A stretch of 64,000 nucleotides of DNA from Pelomonas sp051857475 (GCF_051857475.1 NZ_JBPZGZ010000007.1:62001-126000), one strand, 5' to 3'. Numbered from the stretch's first letter, positions 51,748 to 60,650 are shown. Program-made: numbers and translations. The notes: generated by a model from the letters alone, not told the origin.

Positions 51748-52938
51748 TCAGCCAACCACCGACTGCAGCGTCGAGTTGCGCATCCAGTCATCCGCCACGA
51801 TGACGCGGTTGCGGCCCTTCTGCTTGGCTTGATACAAGGCCTTGTCGGCCAGATGCATCAGGGTCTCCGGCGTGTCGGCCTTGGAGGCCTCGGCGACACC
51901 GGCCGACAGCGTCACGCGCAGCGGCTGGCCGCCGTCGCCCTGGAGCTCCAGCGCCTCCACGGCCAGGCGCACCTGCTCGGCCAGATGCCTGGCGCCCACC
52001 ACACCGGTGGCCGGCAGCACCAGGCCGAACTCCTCGCCGCCCAGGCGGCCCAGCACGTCCGAGCTGCGCAGGCGCTGGCGCGCGCAGGCCGCCACGGCAC
52101 GCAGCACGTTGTCGCCGACGACATGGCCATGCTGGTCGTTGACGCGCTTGAAATGATCCAGGTCCAGCATGACAAAGCTGACCGGCTGGTTCTCGCGCCG
52201 GCCGCGCTCCAGCGAATGCGCCAGCAGCGACACCGCCGTGTTGTGATTCACCGCGCCGGTCAGGCCGTCGATGCTGGCCAGCTGGCGCATCTGCGCGGCC
52301 ATGCGCTCGAAGCCCGCCAGCACGAAGGCGAAGCCCGCCGCCAGCACGGCCATGAAGGCCAGCATGAAGATGGCGCTGCTCCAGGACCCGGGCGTACCCG
52401 CCGGCAGGCTGCCCCCGCCCGCCCACCAGACGGCAAAGGCCACACGCAATCCCAGGGCCAGATTGGCCAGCAGCAGCATCAGCGCGACGACGCGAAACGA
52501 CAGCTCGCCACGCCAGCCCCGGCGCAAGCCCATGACGGTGGCCGGCAGCAGCAGCGCGGCCATGGCCGCCGACATGGTGCCGGCCCGCAGCGGTGTGCCG
52601 ACATCGAGGATGGCCGGCACCGTCAGCGCCGCGCCCACCAGCAGCCAGTGCTGCCAGACCTGCAGGCCGCGGTTGAGCAGATGCCAGGACACGGCCGAGG
52701 CCAGCTGGGCCAGTCCGGCCATCAGCAGCAGATTGCCGCCCAGCAGCGTCAGCCAGCCGGGCAGCCAGGGCTGCAGCGCAAAGCAGAGGAAGCCGCCACA
52801 CAGCGACATCGCGCCGCCGCCCAGGCGCCTGAGCTCGCTGCGCTGCAGGCCGCCGCGCCCCGCCAGCTCCAGCAGCAGGGTGAGCAGTCCGAAGCCGACG
52901 ACGAGCATCAGCACCAGCGTCGGTACATCCAGCGTCAT
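51748..52938 (-). CDS. membrane-bound diguanylate cyclase (GGDEF)
   Basis: 396 residues with six membrane helices (first 205 residues) and an intact GGDEF domain (GRLGGEEF), RSSD inhibitory site, and nucleotide loop LDHFKRVNDQHGHVVGD. The ATG at 52938 begins the first membrane helix (MTLDVPTLVLMLVV); the frame stays open further upstream but runs antisense to the lipid kinase gene. It should make c-di-GMP and be product-inhibited. It is divergent from the lipid kinase gene, 75 bases away. Confidence 0.88.
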   Translation of the reverse strand: MTLDVPTLVLMLVVGFGLLTLLLELAGRGGLQRSELRRLGGGAMSLCGGFLCFALQPWLPGWLTLLGGNLLLMAGLAQLASAVSWHLLNRGLQVWQHWLLVGAALTVPAILDVGTPLRAGTMSAAMAALLLPATVMGLRRGWRGELSFRVVALMLLLANLALGLRVAFAVWWAGGGSLPAGTPGSWSSAIFMLAFMAVLAAGFAFVLAGFERMAAQMRQLASIDGLTGAVNHNTAVSLLAHSLERGRRENQPVSFVMLDLDHFKRVNDQHGHVVGDNVLRAVAACARQRLRSSDVLGRLGGEEFGLVLPATGVVGARHLAEQVRLAVEALELQGDGGQPLRVTLSAGVAEASKADTPETLMHLADKALYQAKQKGRNRVIVADDWMRNSTLQSVVG

Positions 52939-53013
52939 GCGCAGCGGCTCCCTTCCCAGGGTTTGCGCCCAGTGTAGGCAGCGACACCCCGCCCGTCGCC
53001 AGGGTCTGCGCCG

Positions 53014-53943
53014 ATGGCGCGCGCCGTCCTTCACGGATTCAATGCCGGAGTGATCGCCCCTGCCCTGACCCCGGCTCTGTGCCTGCTGAATCCGCATGCC
53101 GCCAACGGCCGCTGCGCCGCCCTCGCCCAACCGCTGCGCGAGGCCCTGCCCCAGGTCCCGCTGGTGCTGCCCGAGAACGTCGCCGCCGCCCGCCGGCGCC
53201 TGCTGGCCCTGCCCGAGGGCAGCCGCGTCATCGTGGCCGGTGGCGACGGCACCGTGCACCAGTTGCTGCCGGCCCTGGTCGCGCGCCAGCTGCAGTTGGC
53301 CATCCTGCCCGGCGGCACCGGCAACGACCTGGCCCGGGCTCTGGGCCTGGCCCGCATGGGCTGGCGCGAGGCCCTGGCCCACGCCCAGAGCGCGCCGGCC
53401 ACAACCATGGACCTGGGCGAGATCACGACGCCCGAAGGGGGCGCCCAGCTCTTCATGTCCAGCTTGACGGCCGGCTTCGACGCGGCCATCGCCATCCGCG
53501 CCCAGGCTGCGCCCAACTGGCTGCGCGGCCAGCCGCGCTATTTGTGGGCGACGCTGAACGAGATCGGCCGGCTGCGCGTCTATCCGCTGCGCATCGAGGC
53601 CGACGGCCAGCTGCTGCATGAAGGCCCCATGCTGTTCGCCTCCAGCCTGAACACGCCGAGCTACGGCAGCGGCATGCCGGCCGCGCCGGGTGCGCGTGTC
53701 GACGATGGTCATCTCGAGCTGCTGCGCGTCGGCGCCTTCGGCCGCCTGGGGGCCTTGGCCATGATGCCGCTGCTGCTGGCCGGCCAGCATCTGCGCAACC
53801 GCAAGGTGCACCTGAGCGCCTTCAAGGCCTTGCGCCTGACCTCGCCCCGGCCGGTGCCGCTGGCCGTCGATGGCGAGCCCCTGCCCTCGTCCAACGACAT
53901 CACGGTCCGTGTGCTGCCCCGAGCCCTTCACGTGGTTCGTTGA
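53014..53943 (+). CDS. diacylglycerol/sphingosine kinase-like lipid kinase
   Basis: 309 residues, of the DAGK catalytic/YegS family. The ATP-binding GGDGTVHQLLPAL (about 75-87) and the LPGGTGNDLARALGL motif are intact, and LCLLNPHAANGR is the N-terminal strand. It phosphorylates a lipid hydroxyl such as diacylglycerol at the membrane. A GTG at 53050 is an alternative start, closer to the fold. It is the first gene of a six-gene run to 59569. Confidence 0.85.
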   Translation: MARAVLHGFNAGVIAPALTPALCLLNPHAANGRCAALAQPLREALPQVPLVLPENVAAARRRLLALPEGSRVIVAGGDGTVHQLLPALVARQLQLAILPGGTGNDLARALGLARMGWREALAHAQSAPATTMDLGEITTPEGGAQLFMSSLTAGFDAAIAIRAQAAPNWLRGQPRYLWATLNEIGRLRVYPLRIEADGQLLHEGPMLFASSLNTPSYGSGMPAAPGARVDDGHLELLRVGAFGRLGALAMMPLLLAGQHLRNRKVHLSAFKALRLTSPRPVPLAVDGEPLPSSNDITVRVLPRALHVVR

Positions 53944-53953
53944 TGATGTGCAC

Positions 53954-55240
53954 ATGGATGACACCGACGACACCCCGCGCCCCGGCTGGCTGGGCCCCTG
54001 GCTGAAGGGCTTTCCGGCCCTGCAGCCGCCGCTGCCGCTGGCCGACGTGGCCCGGCGCGGCTGGACACTGCCCGATCTGCCCACGCCGCTGGCCGTCGTG
54101 CGCCGGCAGGCCCTGACCCACAACATCGCCTGGATGCAGGACTTCGCGACCCGCCACGGCGTGCAGCTGGCGCCCCATGGCAAGACGACGATGAGCCCCC
54201 AGCTCTTCCAGCGCCAGCTCGAGGCCGGCGCCTGGGGCCTGACCTTCGCCAACGTCCACCAGCTGCGCCTGGGCCTGGCCGCGGGGGCGAAGCGGGCGCT
54301 GATCGCCAACCAGCTCATCAGCGCGTCCGAACTCGCCGAACTGCTCGAACTGCGGCGGCGCCACGCCGGCCTGGAGCTGGCTTTCTTTGTCGACTCCCAG
54401 GCCCAGCTCGACCTCATCGCCAGGCACTGGGCCGAGCTCGGCCGCGACGAAGCCCGAGTGGACGTGCTGGTCGAGCTCGGCACCTCGCGCTGTGGCGTGC
54501 GCGAGCACGAACCGGCGCTGGCCCTGGCCCGCGCCCTCAAGAGCCACCCGGCGCTGCGCCTGCGCGGCGTCGGCTTCTACGAGGGCCTGCAGATCCAGGG
54601 CGACAGCGCGCCCGACATCGCGCTGATGCAGCAATGGCAGGCCCGCCTGCAGCTTTTGCTGGATGCCATCGAGACCGAAGGCCTGCTCGACGCCGACGCC
54701 CAGCCGCTGTGGCTCAGCGGTGGCGGCTCGGCCGCCTTCGATCTGGTTGCGCCCGTGCTGGCCGGTGGGTCAGCACGCCTGGGCCTGCTGCGCTCGGGCT
54801 GCTATGTCTGCCACGACCATGCGCACTACGGCCGCTATATGCAGACCATGGACGAGCGCATGGGCACGCCGCTCAGCTCACCCAGCCTGCTGCCGGCCCT
54901 GGAAGTCTGGACCCATGTGCTGTCCTGCCCCGAGCCCGGCCTGGCGCTGCTGAACGCCGGCCGGCGCGACCTGTCCTTCGACGCCGGCTGGCCGGTGCCG
55001 GTCTGGCATGGGCAAGGTGGCGAGCGGGTCAGGGCACCCGCCGGCTGGCACGTCACCGGCCTGAACGACCAGCATGCCTATCTGCGCTGGGACCCGACCG
55101 AATGCGACGGCCCGGCCGTCGGCGAGCGCGTCGCCCTCGGCCCCTCCCACCCCTGCACCACCTTCGACAAATGGGCCTGGATGGCCGTCGTCGACGAGGA
55201 CGACCGCGTCGTCGATGCCATCACCACCCAGTTCTGCTGA
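53954..55240 (+). CDS. D-threonine aldolase/D-serine dehydratase-like enzyme
   Basis: 428 residues, fold type III PLP enzyme of the DSD1/D-threonine-aldolase group. The PLP Lys77 is in APHGKTTMSP, the barrel motif LVELGTSRCGVR follows, and the C-terminal metal ligands appear as GPSHPCTTFDKW (His and Cys). It would act on D-amino acids (deamination of D-serine or aldol cleavage of D-threonine). The ATG at 53954 is 10 bases after the lipid kinase stop. Its stop overlaps the lactonase start by 1 base. Confidence 0.82.
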   Translation: MDDTDDTPRPGWLGPWLKGFPALQPPLPLADVARRGWTLPDLPTPLAVVRRQALTHNIAWMQDFATRHGVQLAPHGKTTMSPQLFQRQLEAGAWGLTFANVHQLRLGLAAGAKRALIANQLISASELAELLELRRRHAGLELAFFVDSQAQLDLIARHWAELGRDEARVDVLVELGTSRCGVREHEPALALARALKSHPALRLRGVGFYEGLQIQGDSAPDIALMQQWQARLQLLLDAIETEGLLDADAQPLWLSGGGSAAFDLVAPVLAGGSARLGLLRSGCYVCHDHAHYGRYMQTMDERMGTPLSSPSLLPALEVWTHVLSCPEPGLALLNAGRRDLSFDAGWPVPVWHGQGGERVRAPAGWHVTGLNDQHAYLRWDPTECDGPAVGERVALGPSHPCTTFDKWAWMAVVDEDDRVVDAITTQFC

Positions 55241-56355
55241 TGCAACGCCGCCACCTGCTGAGCCTGTCCGCCCTTGCCCTGATGCCTGCCACTGCCGCAA
55301 CGCCTTCATCGCCCCGCTTTCTTCACGTCGGCACCTATGCGCCGCTGGGCCAGGGGATCTACAGCTTTGCCATCGCCACCGACGGCAGCCTCAAGCCCCT
55401 GGGCCTGACGGCCAATGCCAACAGCCCGAGCTGGCTGGCAGCCCACGACCGCCACGTCTACGCCGCCGAGGAAGGCGGCGACCATGTCGCCGTGTATGCC
55501 CAGGACGGCACCGGCCGACTCGAGCTGCTGCAGCGCACACCCAGCGGCGGCCGCAGCCCCGCCCAGCTGTCGATCAGCGCCGGCCATGCCTGGGTGGCCC
55601 ACTATGGCGATGCGCGCTTCGCCGCACTGGCCCTGCAGCCTGACGGTCGCCTCGGCACGGCCGACAGCTGGCCCAGTTGCGCCGGTACCGACTGCGCACC
55701 CGGTCCGCAGAAGGCCGTGAAAGCGCCGCCCGGCAGCCAAGCCAACAGCGGCCACGACGCGCCGCACGCCCACATGATCCAGGCCAGCCCCGACGGCCAC
55801 TGGCTGCTCGGCACCGACCTGGGCCGCGACCGCCTGCTGGTCTGGCCGCTGGCACCCGGCGCGCCGCAGGCCCCGGCGCGGGAGCTGGGCCTGAGCCCGG
55901 GCTCCGGCCCCCGCCATTTCGCCTTCAACCCGCATGAGCCGCGCTGGGTTTATGTGCTGCAGGAGGAGTCGTCCACGCTGTCGACCGTCGAGCTCACGGC
56001 CGCCGGCCCCCAGCTGCGCGACGAGATCTCGGTGCTGCCGGCCGGCTTTGCCGGCACCAACTACGCCTCCGATCTGATCGTGGCCCCCGGAGGCCGGCAT
56101 CTGTATGCGCTGAACCGCCTGCACGACAGCCTGGCCGTCATCTCCCTGGCCCGTCCCAACAGCCCGCGCCTGCTCGACCATCACTGGGTGCATGGCAGCT
56201 ACCCGCGCAGCGCGGGCCTGGCGGGCCAGCATCTCTATGTCTGCAACCAGCGCAGCGACCAGCTCAGCCATTTCCATCTGGGCCGACCCGAGAGCCCGCG
56301 CTTCAGCGGGCGGCAGACCGCCGTACCCGCCCCAGCCGGCGCCTGCGCGCTTTAG
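55240..56355 (+). CDS. exported lactonase (YbhE/6-phosphogluconolactonase-type beta-propeller)
   Basis: 371 residues. An N-terminal signal of about 20 residues starting with twin arginines (MQRRHLLSLSALALMPATAA) suggests Tat export. The seven-bladed propeller of the YbhE/lactonase family follows, with DAPHAHMIQASPDG, SGPRHFAFNPHEPRWVYVLQ and the GTNYASDLIVAPGGRHLYALNR blocks. It hydrolyses a lactone, as yet unspecified. Translation is coupled to the upstream enzyme by TGATG. Confidence 0.82.
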   Translation: MQRRHLLSLSALALMPATAATPSSPRFLHVGTYAPLGQGIYSFAIATDGSLKPLGLTANANSPSWLAAHDRHVYAAEEGGDHVAVYAQDGTGRLELLQRTPSGGRSPAQLSISAGHAWVAHYGDARFAALALQPDGRLGTADSWPSCAGTDCAPGPQKAVKAPPGSQANSGHDAPHAHMIQASPDGHWLLGTDLGRDRLLVWPLAPGAPQAPARELGLSPGSGPRHFAFNPHEPRWVYVLQEESSTLSTVELTAAGPQLRDEISVLPAGFAGTNYASDLIVAPGGRHLYALNRLHDSLAVISLARPNSPRLLDHHWVHGSYPRSAGLAGQHLYVCNQRSDQLSHFHLGRPESPRFSGRQTAVPAPAGACAL

Positions 56356-56364
56356 ACTGCCTCG

Positions 56365-56829
56365 ATGAAGCAAGCCGCACTTGTTCTGCTCGCCGCCACG
56401 GCGCTGGCCCAGGCCGAACCCATCGGCTCGGTCGACACCGCCTTCAAGCTGATCGGCCCCGATCACAAGATCGTCGTCGACGCCTACGACGACCCCAAGG
56501 TGCAGGGCGTCGCCTGTTATGTGTCGCGGGCCAAGACCGGCGGCATCAAGGGCGCCATCGGCCTGGCCGAGGACAAGGCCGAGGCCTCCATCGCCTGCCG
56601 CCAGGTCGGCCCCATCAGCATCCAGCAGGCCCTGCCGCATCAGGAAGAGGTGTTCAACGAGCGCATCTCGCTGGTCTTCAAGCGGCTGCGCATCGTGCGC
56701 ATGGTGGACCCGGCCCGCAACACCCTGGTCTATCTGACCTATTCCGACCGCCTCATCGACGGCTCGCCACAGAACAGCATCACCGCCGTGCCGGTGGATC
56801 GTGCAACTCCGATACCGTTGAAGAAATGA
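56365..56829 (+). CDS. creA: CreA family exported protein
   Basis: 154 residues with a signal peptide (1-17). The mature part (IGSVDTAFKLIGPDHKIVVDAYDDPKV at its start, then VACYVSRAKTGG, SIACRQVGP) is a typical CreA protein; the mature sequence retains two cysteines. The name comes from the E. coli creABCD locus, but the protein's function is unknown and creBCD are not here. It begins 9 bases after the lactonase stop and overlaps the degenerate GGDEF gene by 4 bases. Confidence 0.88.
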   Translation: MKQAALVLLAATALAQAEPIGSVDTAFKLIGPDHKIVVDAYDDPKVQGVACYVSRAKTGGIKGAIGLAEDKAEASIACRQVGPISIQQALPHQEEVFNERISLVFKRLRIVRMVDPARNTLVYLTYSDRLIDGSPQNSITAVPVDRATPIPLKK

Positions 56830-57983
56830 GCTTCACCGCCGCCCTGTTTGCCCTGATGCCCATGCAGGCGCTGGCCGCGGCGCTGGTGCTGATCACGTTG
56901 ATCGGCTGGCATGGCGCCAATGCCGGCGGACGCTGGGCCCAGGTGGGCATGGCGGCGCTGGCCCTGGGCCTGGCCATGGTCAGCCCGGCCCACGGCGACC
57001 GCATGGCGGCACCCCTGCTGCTGCACAGCCTGGGCCTGGCCGCCATCAGCGTCGGCCTGTCGGCCCTGTGGTGGGCCCTGGGCCTGTGGCTGACCCCGCG
57101 CCCCGGGCGCTGGGCCATGGCCGCGGCGCCGCTGGTGCTGGCCATCGGCCATGCGCTGCTGGTTGCCGACCTTGCCGTCGCCCAGACCCTCGCCGACGTC
57201 GTGCTGGGCGCCCAGCTGGCCTGGCTGGGCGTGGCCTTGACCCTGCCCCAGCGCGCCACCGTGCTGCAAGGCCTGAACAGCCGGCGCTGGCGGCTGCTGG
57301 GCCTGGCCGCTGTGCTGCCCCTGCTGGCCGCCATGCTGTGCCGCGCCGGGGTCACCGTGATCGGCGACCTCGCCCCCTGGCCCGACCTGCTGCTGGCCCT
57401 GGCCGGCCAGCTGGCCCTGCTGCTGAGCCTGCCCATGCTGCTGCTGGCCTGGCGCGGCCAGACCGAGGCCGAGCTGGCCCGCCTGGCCCAGACCGACGGC
57501 CTGACCGGCCTCATCGACCGCCATGCCTTCACCCAGCGCTCGATCGACCTGATCTCCATGGCGCGCCGCTACGAGGAGCCGCTGGCCCTGGTGGTGCTGG
57601 ACCTGGACGACTTCGCGACGCTGCAGGCCGAGCACGACATGGACTTCGCCGACCGCGCCCTGGCCCTGTTCGCCAGCTGCGTGCAGGCCCAGGGCCGACT
57701 GGGCGACCTGGCCGGGCGTCTGGCCGGCGAGCAGTTCGGCGTGCTGATGGCGCGTTGCCTGCCCGAAGGCCCGCAGGCCCTGGACGCGCGCCTGCGCAAG
57801 GCCCTGGCCGAACGCGCACCGGCCGAACTCGGCATGCCGCTGTCCTTCAGTGCCGGCTGGGCCAAGCTGCGCCCCGGCGACCGCGGCCTGCCCGATCTGC
57901 AACGCCGCGCCGAGACCGCCCTCTATGAAGCCAAGCGCGCCGGCAAGGGTCAGTTGATGGCCGAGCCCGGAGTTCAAGATTGA
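56826..57983 (+). CDS. degenerate GGDEF protein, probable c-di-GMP receptor
   Basis: 385 residues with about six membrane helices in the first 215, then a GGDEF domain whose catalytic centre is broken. The motif reads AGEQF in place of GG(D/E)EF, and the nucleotide loop is EHDMDFADRAL where active enzymes have N-D-x-x-GH-x-x-GD. The inhibitory site RLGD, five residues before AGEQF, is retained. It is therefore unlikely to make c-di-GMP but could bind it. The other three GGDEF proteins in the window are intact. It is coupled at both ends (ATGA and TGATG overlaps). Confidence 0.85.
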   Translation: MSFTAALFALMPMQALAAALVLITLIGWHGANAGGRWAQVGMAALALGLAMVSPAHGDRMAAPLLLHSLGLAAISVGLSALWWALGLWLTPRPGRWAMAAAPLVLAIGHALLVADLAVAQTLADVVLGAQLAWLGVALTLPQRATVLQGLNSRRWRLLGLAAVLPLLAAMLCRAGVTVIGDLAPWPDLLLALAGQLALLLSLPMLLLAWRGQTEAELARLAQTDGLTGLIDRHAFTQRSIDLISMARRYEEPLALVVLDLDDFATLQAEHDMDFADRALALFASCVQAQGRLGDLAGRLAGEQFGVLMARCLPEGPQALDARLRKALAERAPAELGMPLSFSAGWAKLRPGDRGLPDLQRRAETALYEAKRAGKGQLMAEPGVQD

Positions 57984-59569
57984 TGAGCGACAACCTCGTC
58001 GACGAGTTGGTCGGCCACAACCTGCTGAGCAGCGACCCGGCCCTGCTGGCCGCGCTGCGCGAAGCTGCGCCGCAAGCCGTCGAGCCGCTGACGCGCTATG
58101 GCGCCGAACTTGGCAGCACCGAGAGCGCCCAGCTCGCGCGCGATGCCAATCGCCACGGTCCGCAGCTGCGCCAGCTCGACGCCCGCGGCCGCCGTGTCGA
58201 TCTCGTCGACTTCCATCCGGCCTGGCATCAGCTGCTGGCGATGTACCGCCGCCAGGGCCTGGTGGCCGATGTCTTCGCCACCGACACGCCGGGCCGCTGG
58301 GCCCAGTTCGCGGCCGGCTGCTATCTGCATGGCCAGGTCGAGGCCGGCTCGCTGTGCCCGGCGACCATGACCCAGGCCGCCATCCCCGTGCTGGCCAAAC
58401 AGCCCGAGCTGTTCGCGCCACTGCGCGACCAGTTCTTCAGCCGCGAGCATGACCCGCTGGACCGGCCGCTGGCCGAGAAGCCGTCGATCTGGGTGGGTAT
58501 GGGCATGACCGAGAAGCAGGGCGGCTCCGACCTGCGTCGTGTGACGACCGAAGCCGTCGAGCAGGCCGACGGTAGCTTTCGCCTGACCGGCCACAAATGG
58601 TTTTTCTCGGCGCCGACGAGTGACGCCCACCTGGTGCTGGCCCGCACCGAAGCGGGGCCCACCTGCTTCTGGCTGCCGCGCTACACGCCCGATGGCGCGC
58701 GCAATGCCATCCAGGTCATGCGCCTGAAGGACAAGCTCGGCAACCGAAGCAACGCCAGCAGCGAGGTCGAGTTCCATGGCGCCTGGGCGCGCCGCCTCGG
58801 CGACGAAGGCCGCGGCATCCCGACGCTGATCGAGATGGCCGGCTACACGCGGCTTAACTGCGTCATCGGCAGCGCCGCCCTGCTGCGCGCCGGCTTCGTG
58901 CAGGCCCTGCACAACGCGCGTGAACGTTCAGCCTTCGGTCGCCGCCTGGCCGAACAGCCGCTGATGCAGACGGTGCTGGCCGACCTCGCGCTGGAGAGCG
59001 AAGCCGCCATGCGGCTGATGCTGCGCCTGGCGCGCGGCTTCGAGCACAACGAGCCCGCCTGGCAGCGGCTGATGACGCCGGCCGCCAAGCTCTGGGTCTG
59101 CAAGCGCGCCATCGAATGCAGCGGCGAGGCCATGGAGCTGCTGGGCGGCAATGGCTATGTCGAGGACGGCGTGCTGGCGCGCCTGTATCGCGAAGCGCCG
59201 GTCAACTCCATCTGGGAAGGCTCGGGCAATGTGATGGCCCTGGATGTGCTGCGCGCCATTGCGCGCGAGTCCGACGTCGCCCTGGCGCTGCTCGAAGAGT
59301 TCGCCGCCAGTCCCGACGCGCCGGTGCAGGCCGAAGCCCGGGCCCTGCAAAACCTGCTGACCGGCGACCCGGCGGCGCTGGAAGCGCAGGGGCGCCGCGT
59401 CGCGCAAGGCCTGGTGCTGTGCGCCCAGGGCCTGCTGATGCGCCAGCAGTCGTCCACCGCCGCGGCCGATGCCTTCATCGCCACCCGCTTCGGTGGCGAC
59501 GGCCGACTGGTGGGCACGCAGGCCGTGCCGCAGACGGCCCGCATCCTGGACGCAGCGCTGGCGAGCTAG
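57983..59569 (+). CDS. aidB: AidB-like acyl-CoA dehydrogenase family protein
   Basis: 528 residues, longer than ordinary acyl-CoA dehydrogenases because of the C-terminal extension typical of AidB. The signatures are GMGMTEKQGGSDLRR, WFFSAPTSDAHLVLARTE, and the C-terminal NSIWEGSGNVMALDVLRA (Glu412 at the catalytic position). AidB belongs to the adaptive response to alkylation and binds FAD and DNA in E. coli. No ada or alkB is in the window; it instead closes the six-gene run. The start follows the GGDEF stop by TGATG. Confidence 0.88.
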   Translation: MSDNLVDELVGHNLLSSDPALLAALREAAPQAVEPLTRYGAELGSTESAQLARDANRHGPQLRQLDARGRRVDLVDFHPAWHQLLAMYRRQGLVADVFATDTPGRWAQFAAGCYLHGQVEAGSLCPATMTQAAIPVLAKQPELFAPLRDQFFSREHDPLDRPLAEKPSIWVGMGMTEKQGGSDLRRVTTEAVEQADGSFRLTGHKWFFSAPTSDAHLVLARTEAGPTCFWLPRYTPDGARNAIQVMRLKDKLGNRSNASSEVEFHGAWARRLGDEGRGIPTLIEMAGYTRLNCVIGSAALLRAGFVQALHNARERSAFGRRLAEQPLMQTVLADLALESEAAMRLMLRLARGFEHNEPAWQRLMTPAAKLWVCKRAIECSGEAMELLGGNGYVEDGVLARLYREAPVNSIWEGSGNVMALDVLRAIARESDVALALLEEFAASPDAPVQAEARALQNLLTGDPAALEAQGRRVAQGLVLCAQGLLMRQQSSTAAADAFIATRFGGDGRLVGTQAVPQTARILDAALAS

Positions 59570-60330
59570 TCGGCCAGGTATTTGCGGACGATGCCCGCCT
59601 GGGTGCCGTCCTTCTCCAGCGCTTCAGCCGCCTCGCGGTAGCGCTGCACCAGGCCGGCGTCGACCGAGCGCCTGCTGAACATGGTCTGGGCGGGCTCGTG
59701 GGTGATCACGACCGCCGTCGGCACGATGCGGCCCGCCAACCCCAGTTCGCCCAGCTCCCAGCGTGCCGTCACCTCGCTGGCCAGCACGCCATCGACGCGG
59801 CCGATCTCCAGCATCTGCCACAGGTTGCGGCGCGCCGAGGCCTGGGTCAGGGTGGCGCGGAAGGCCGGGTTGCCCAGCAGCTCGGCATAGTCGGCCCCGT
59901 AGACGACACCGATCTGCACGCCCAGCTTGAACCCGGGCTGCCAGGCCTGCTGCAGTCGCGTCACGCCGGCAAGATCGGCCGCGCGGCCGGCGCGCACGAA
60001 GAGGCGGTTGGCGACCGACACATGCTGTTCCACCCAATAGGCATAGGCCTCGCGCTCGGGCCGACGCAGCGCCCCCGGCAGCACGTCCAGGCGTCCGGCC
60101 TGCAGCTCGACCAGGGCGCGCGCCCAGGGCAGTTCGACCCAGACCGCCTTGCAGCCCAGGCGCTGCAGGATCTGCTCCGTCATCTCGGTCTGCAGACCGA
60201 CCAGCCGGCCGTCGGCGTCGCGCATGCTGTAAGGCGGATCGGGGTTCCAGCGCACGCGCAGCTCGCAGGCCGCGGCCGGCAAGGCAGCAGCCAGCAGCAT
60301 CAGACCCAGCAGATAACGGCGTGTCAGCAC
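59566..60330 (-). CDS. orphan periplasmic substrate-binding protein (family 3), copy 3
   Basis: 254 residues. The start is a GTG at 60330 (the nearby ATG at 60338 is out of frame). A signal peptide (LTRRYLLGLMLLAAALPAAA) precedes CELRVRWNPDPPYSMRDADGR, a type 2 binding domain. It has a Cys at the mature end, like the two at 20854-22521, but otherwise differs from them. No permease or ATPase is adjacent. Its stop overlaps that of the convergent aidB gene (CTAG). Confidence 0.78.
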   Translation of the reverse strand: MLTRRYLLGLMLLAAALPAAACELRVRWNPDPPYSMRDADGRLVGLQTEMTEQILQRLGCKAVWVELPWARALVELQAGRLDVLPGALRRPEREAYAYWVEQHVSVANRLFVRAGRAADLAGVTRLQQAWQPGFKLGVQIGVVYGADYAELLGNPAFRATLTQASARRNLWQMLEIGRVDGVLASEVTARWELGELGLAGRIVPTAVVITHEPAQTMFSRRSVDAGLVQRYREAAEALEKDGTQAGIVRKYLAD

Positions 60331-60455
60331 GGTCTCATTGTGGACGGTGCGGGGCAACCCTGTCGGAAGACTCTGACAGGCCGCAGCGACGACGGCCGAT
60401 ACTGGCCGAGACGACCCGCGGCGATGCTCTTGCCATCCTCAAGCCGGAGCCTCAC

Positions 60456-60641
60456 ATGACCCTCGACGCCACCCTGCAGAATCCCCTGGGCGAAACCAAC
60501 CCGCATCGCCCGGTGTGGTCGGCACTGACGCGTTGGTGGTCTCCGGCCGCCGTCGCCAACGAGGCCGAACTCGGTTACGAATCCGCCCTGCCCTGGACGC
60601 TGGGCGAGGACGCGCCGGCCGAGTCCCGCGAAGCCCACTGA
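60456..60641 (+). CDS. 61-residue hypothetical protein
   Basis: A 61-residue protein with CGGAG six bases before the ATG (60456). It is acidic at the C-terminus (LGEDAPAESREAH) and contains WSALTRWWSP in the middle. I do not recognise a family, and there is no signal peptide. The 125 bases upstream of the ATG also include the divergent binding-protein start. The ribosome site and in-frame length support a real gene. Confidence 0.55.
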   Translation: MTLDATLQNPLGETNPHRPVWSALTRWWSPAAVANEAELGYESALPWTLGEDAPAESREAH

Positions 60642-60650
60642 TTGGCGCAT

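Noticed and set aside
52939..54540. Upstream extension of the diguanylate cyclase frame at 51748
   Set aside because: The added ~530 residues are antisense to the lipid kinase and D-threonine aldolase-like genes and not protein-like; the ATG at 52938 begins a proper membrane helix.
54634..55239. N-terminal extension of the lactonase frame
   Set aside because: It overlaps the preceding enzyme gene in another frame; the ATG at 55240 gives a proper signal peptide.
59566..60330. Lipoprotein status of the third binding protein (Cys after AAA)
   Set aside because: The two paralogous proteins also have a Cys at the mature start without a lipobox, so a disulfide is at least as likely.
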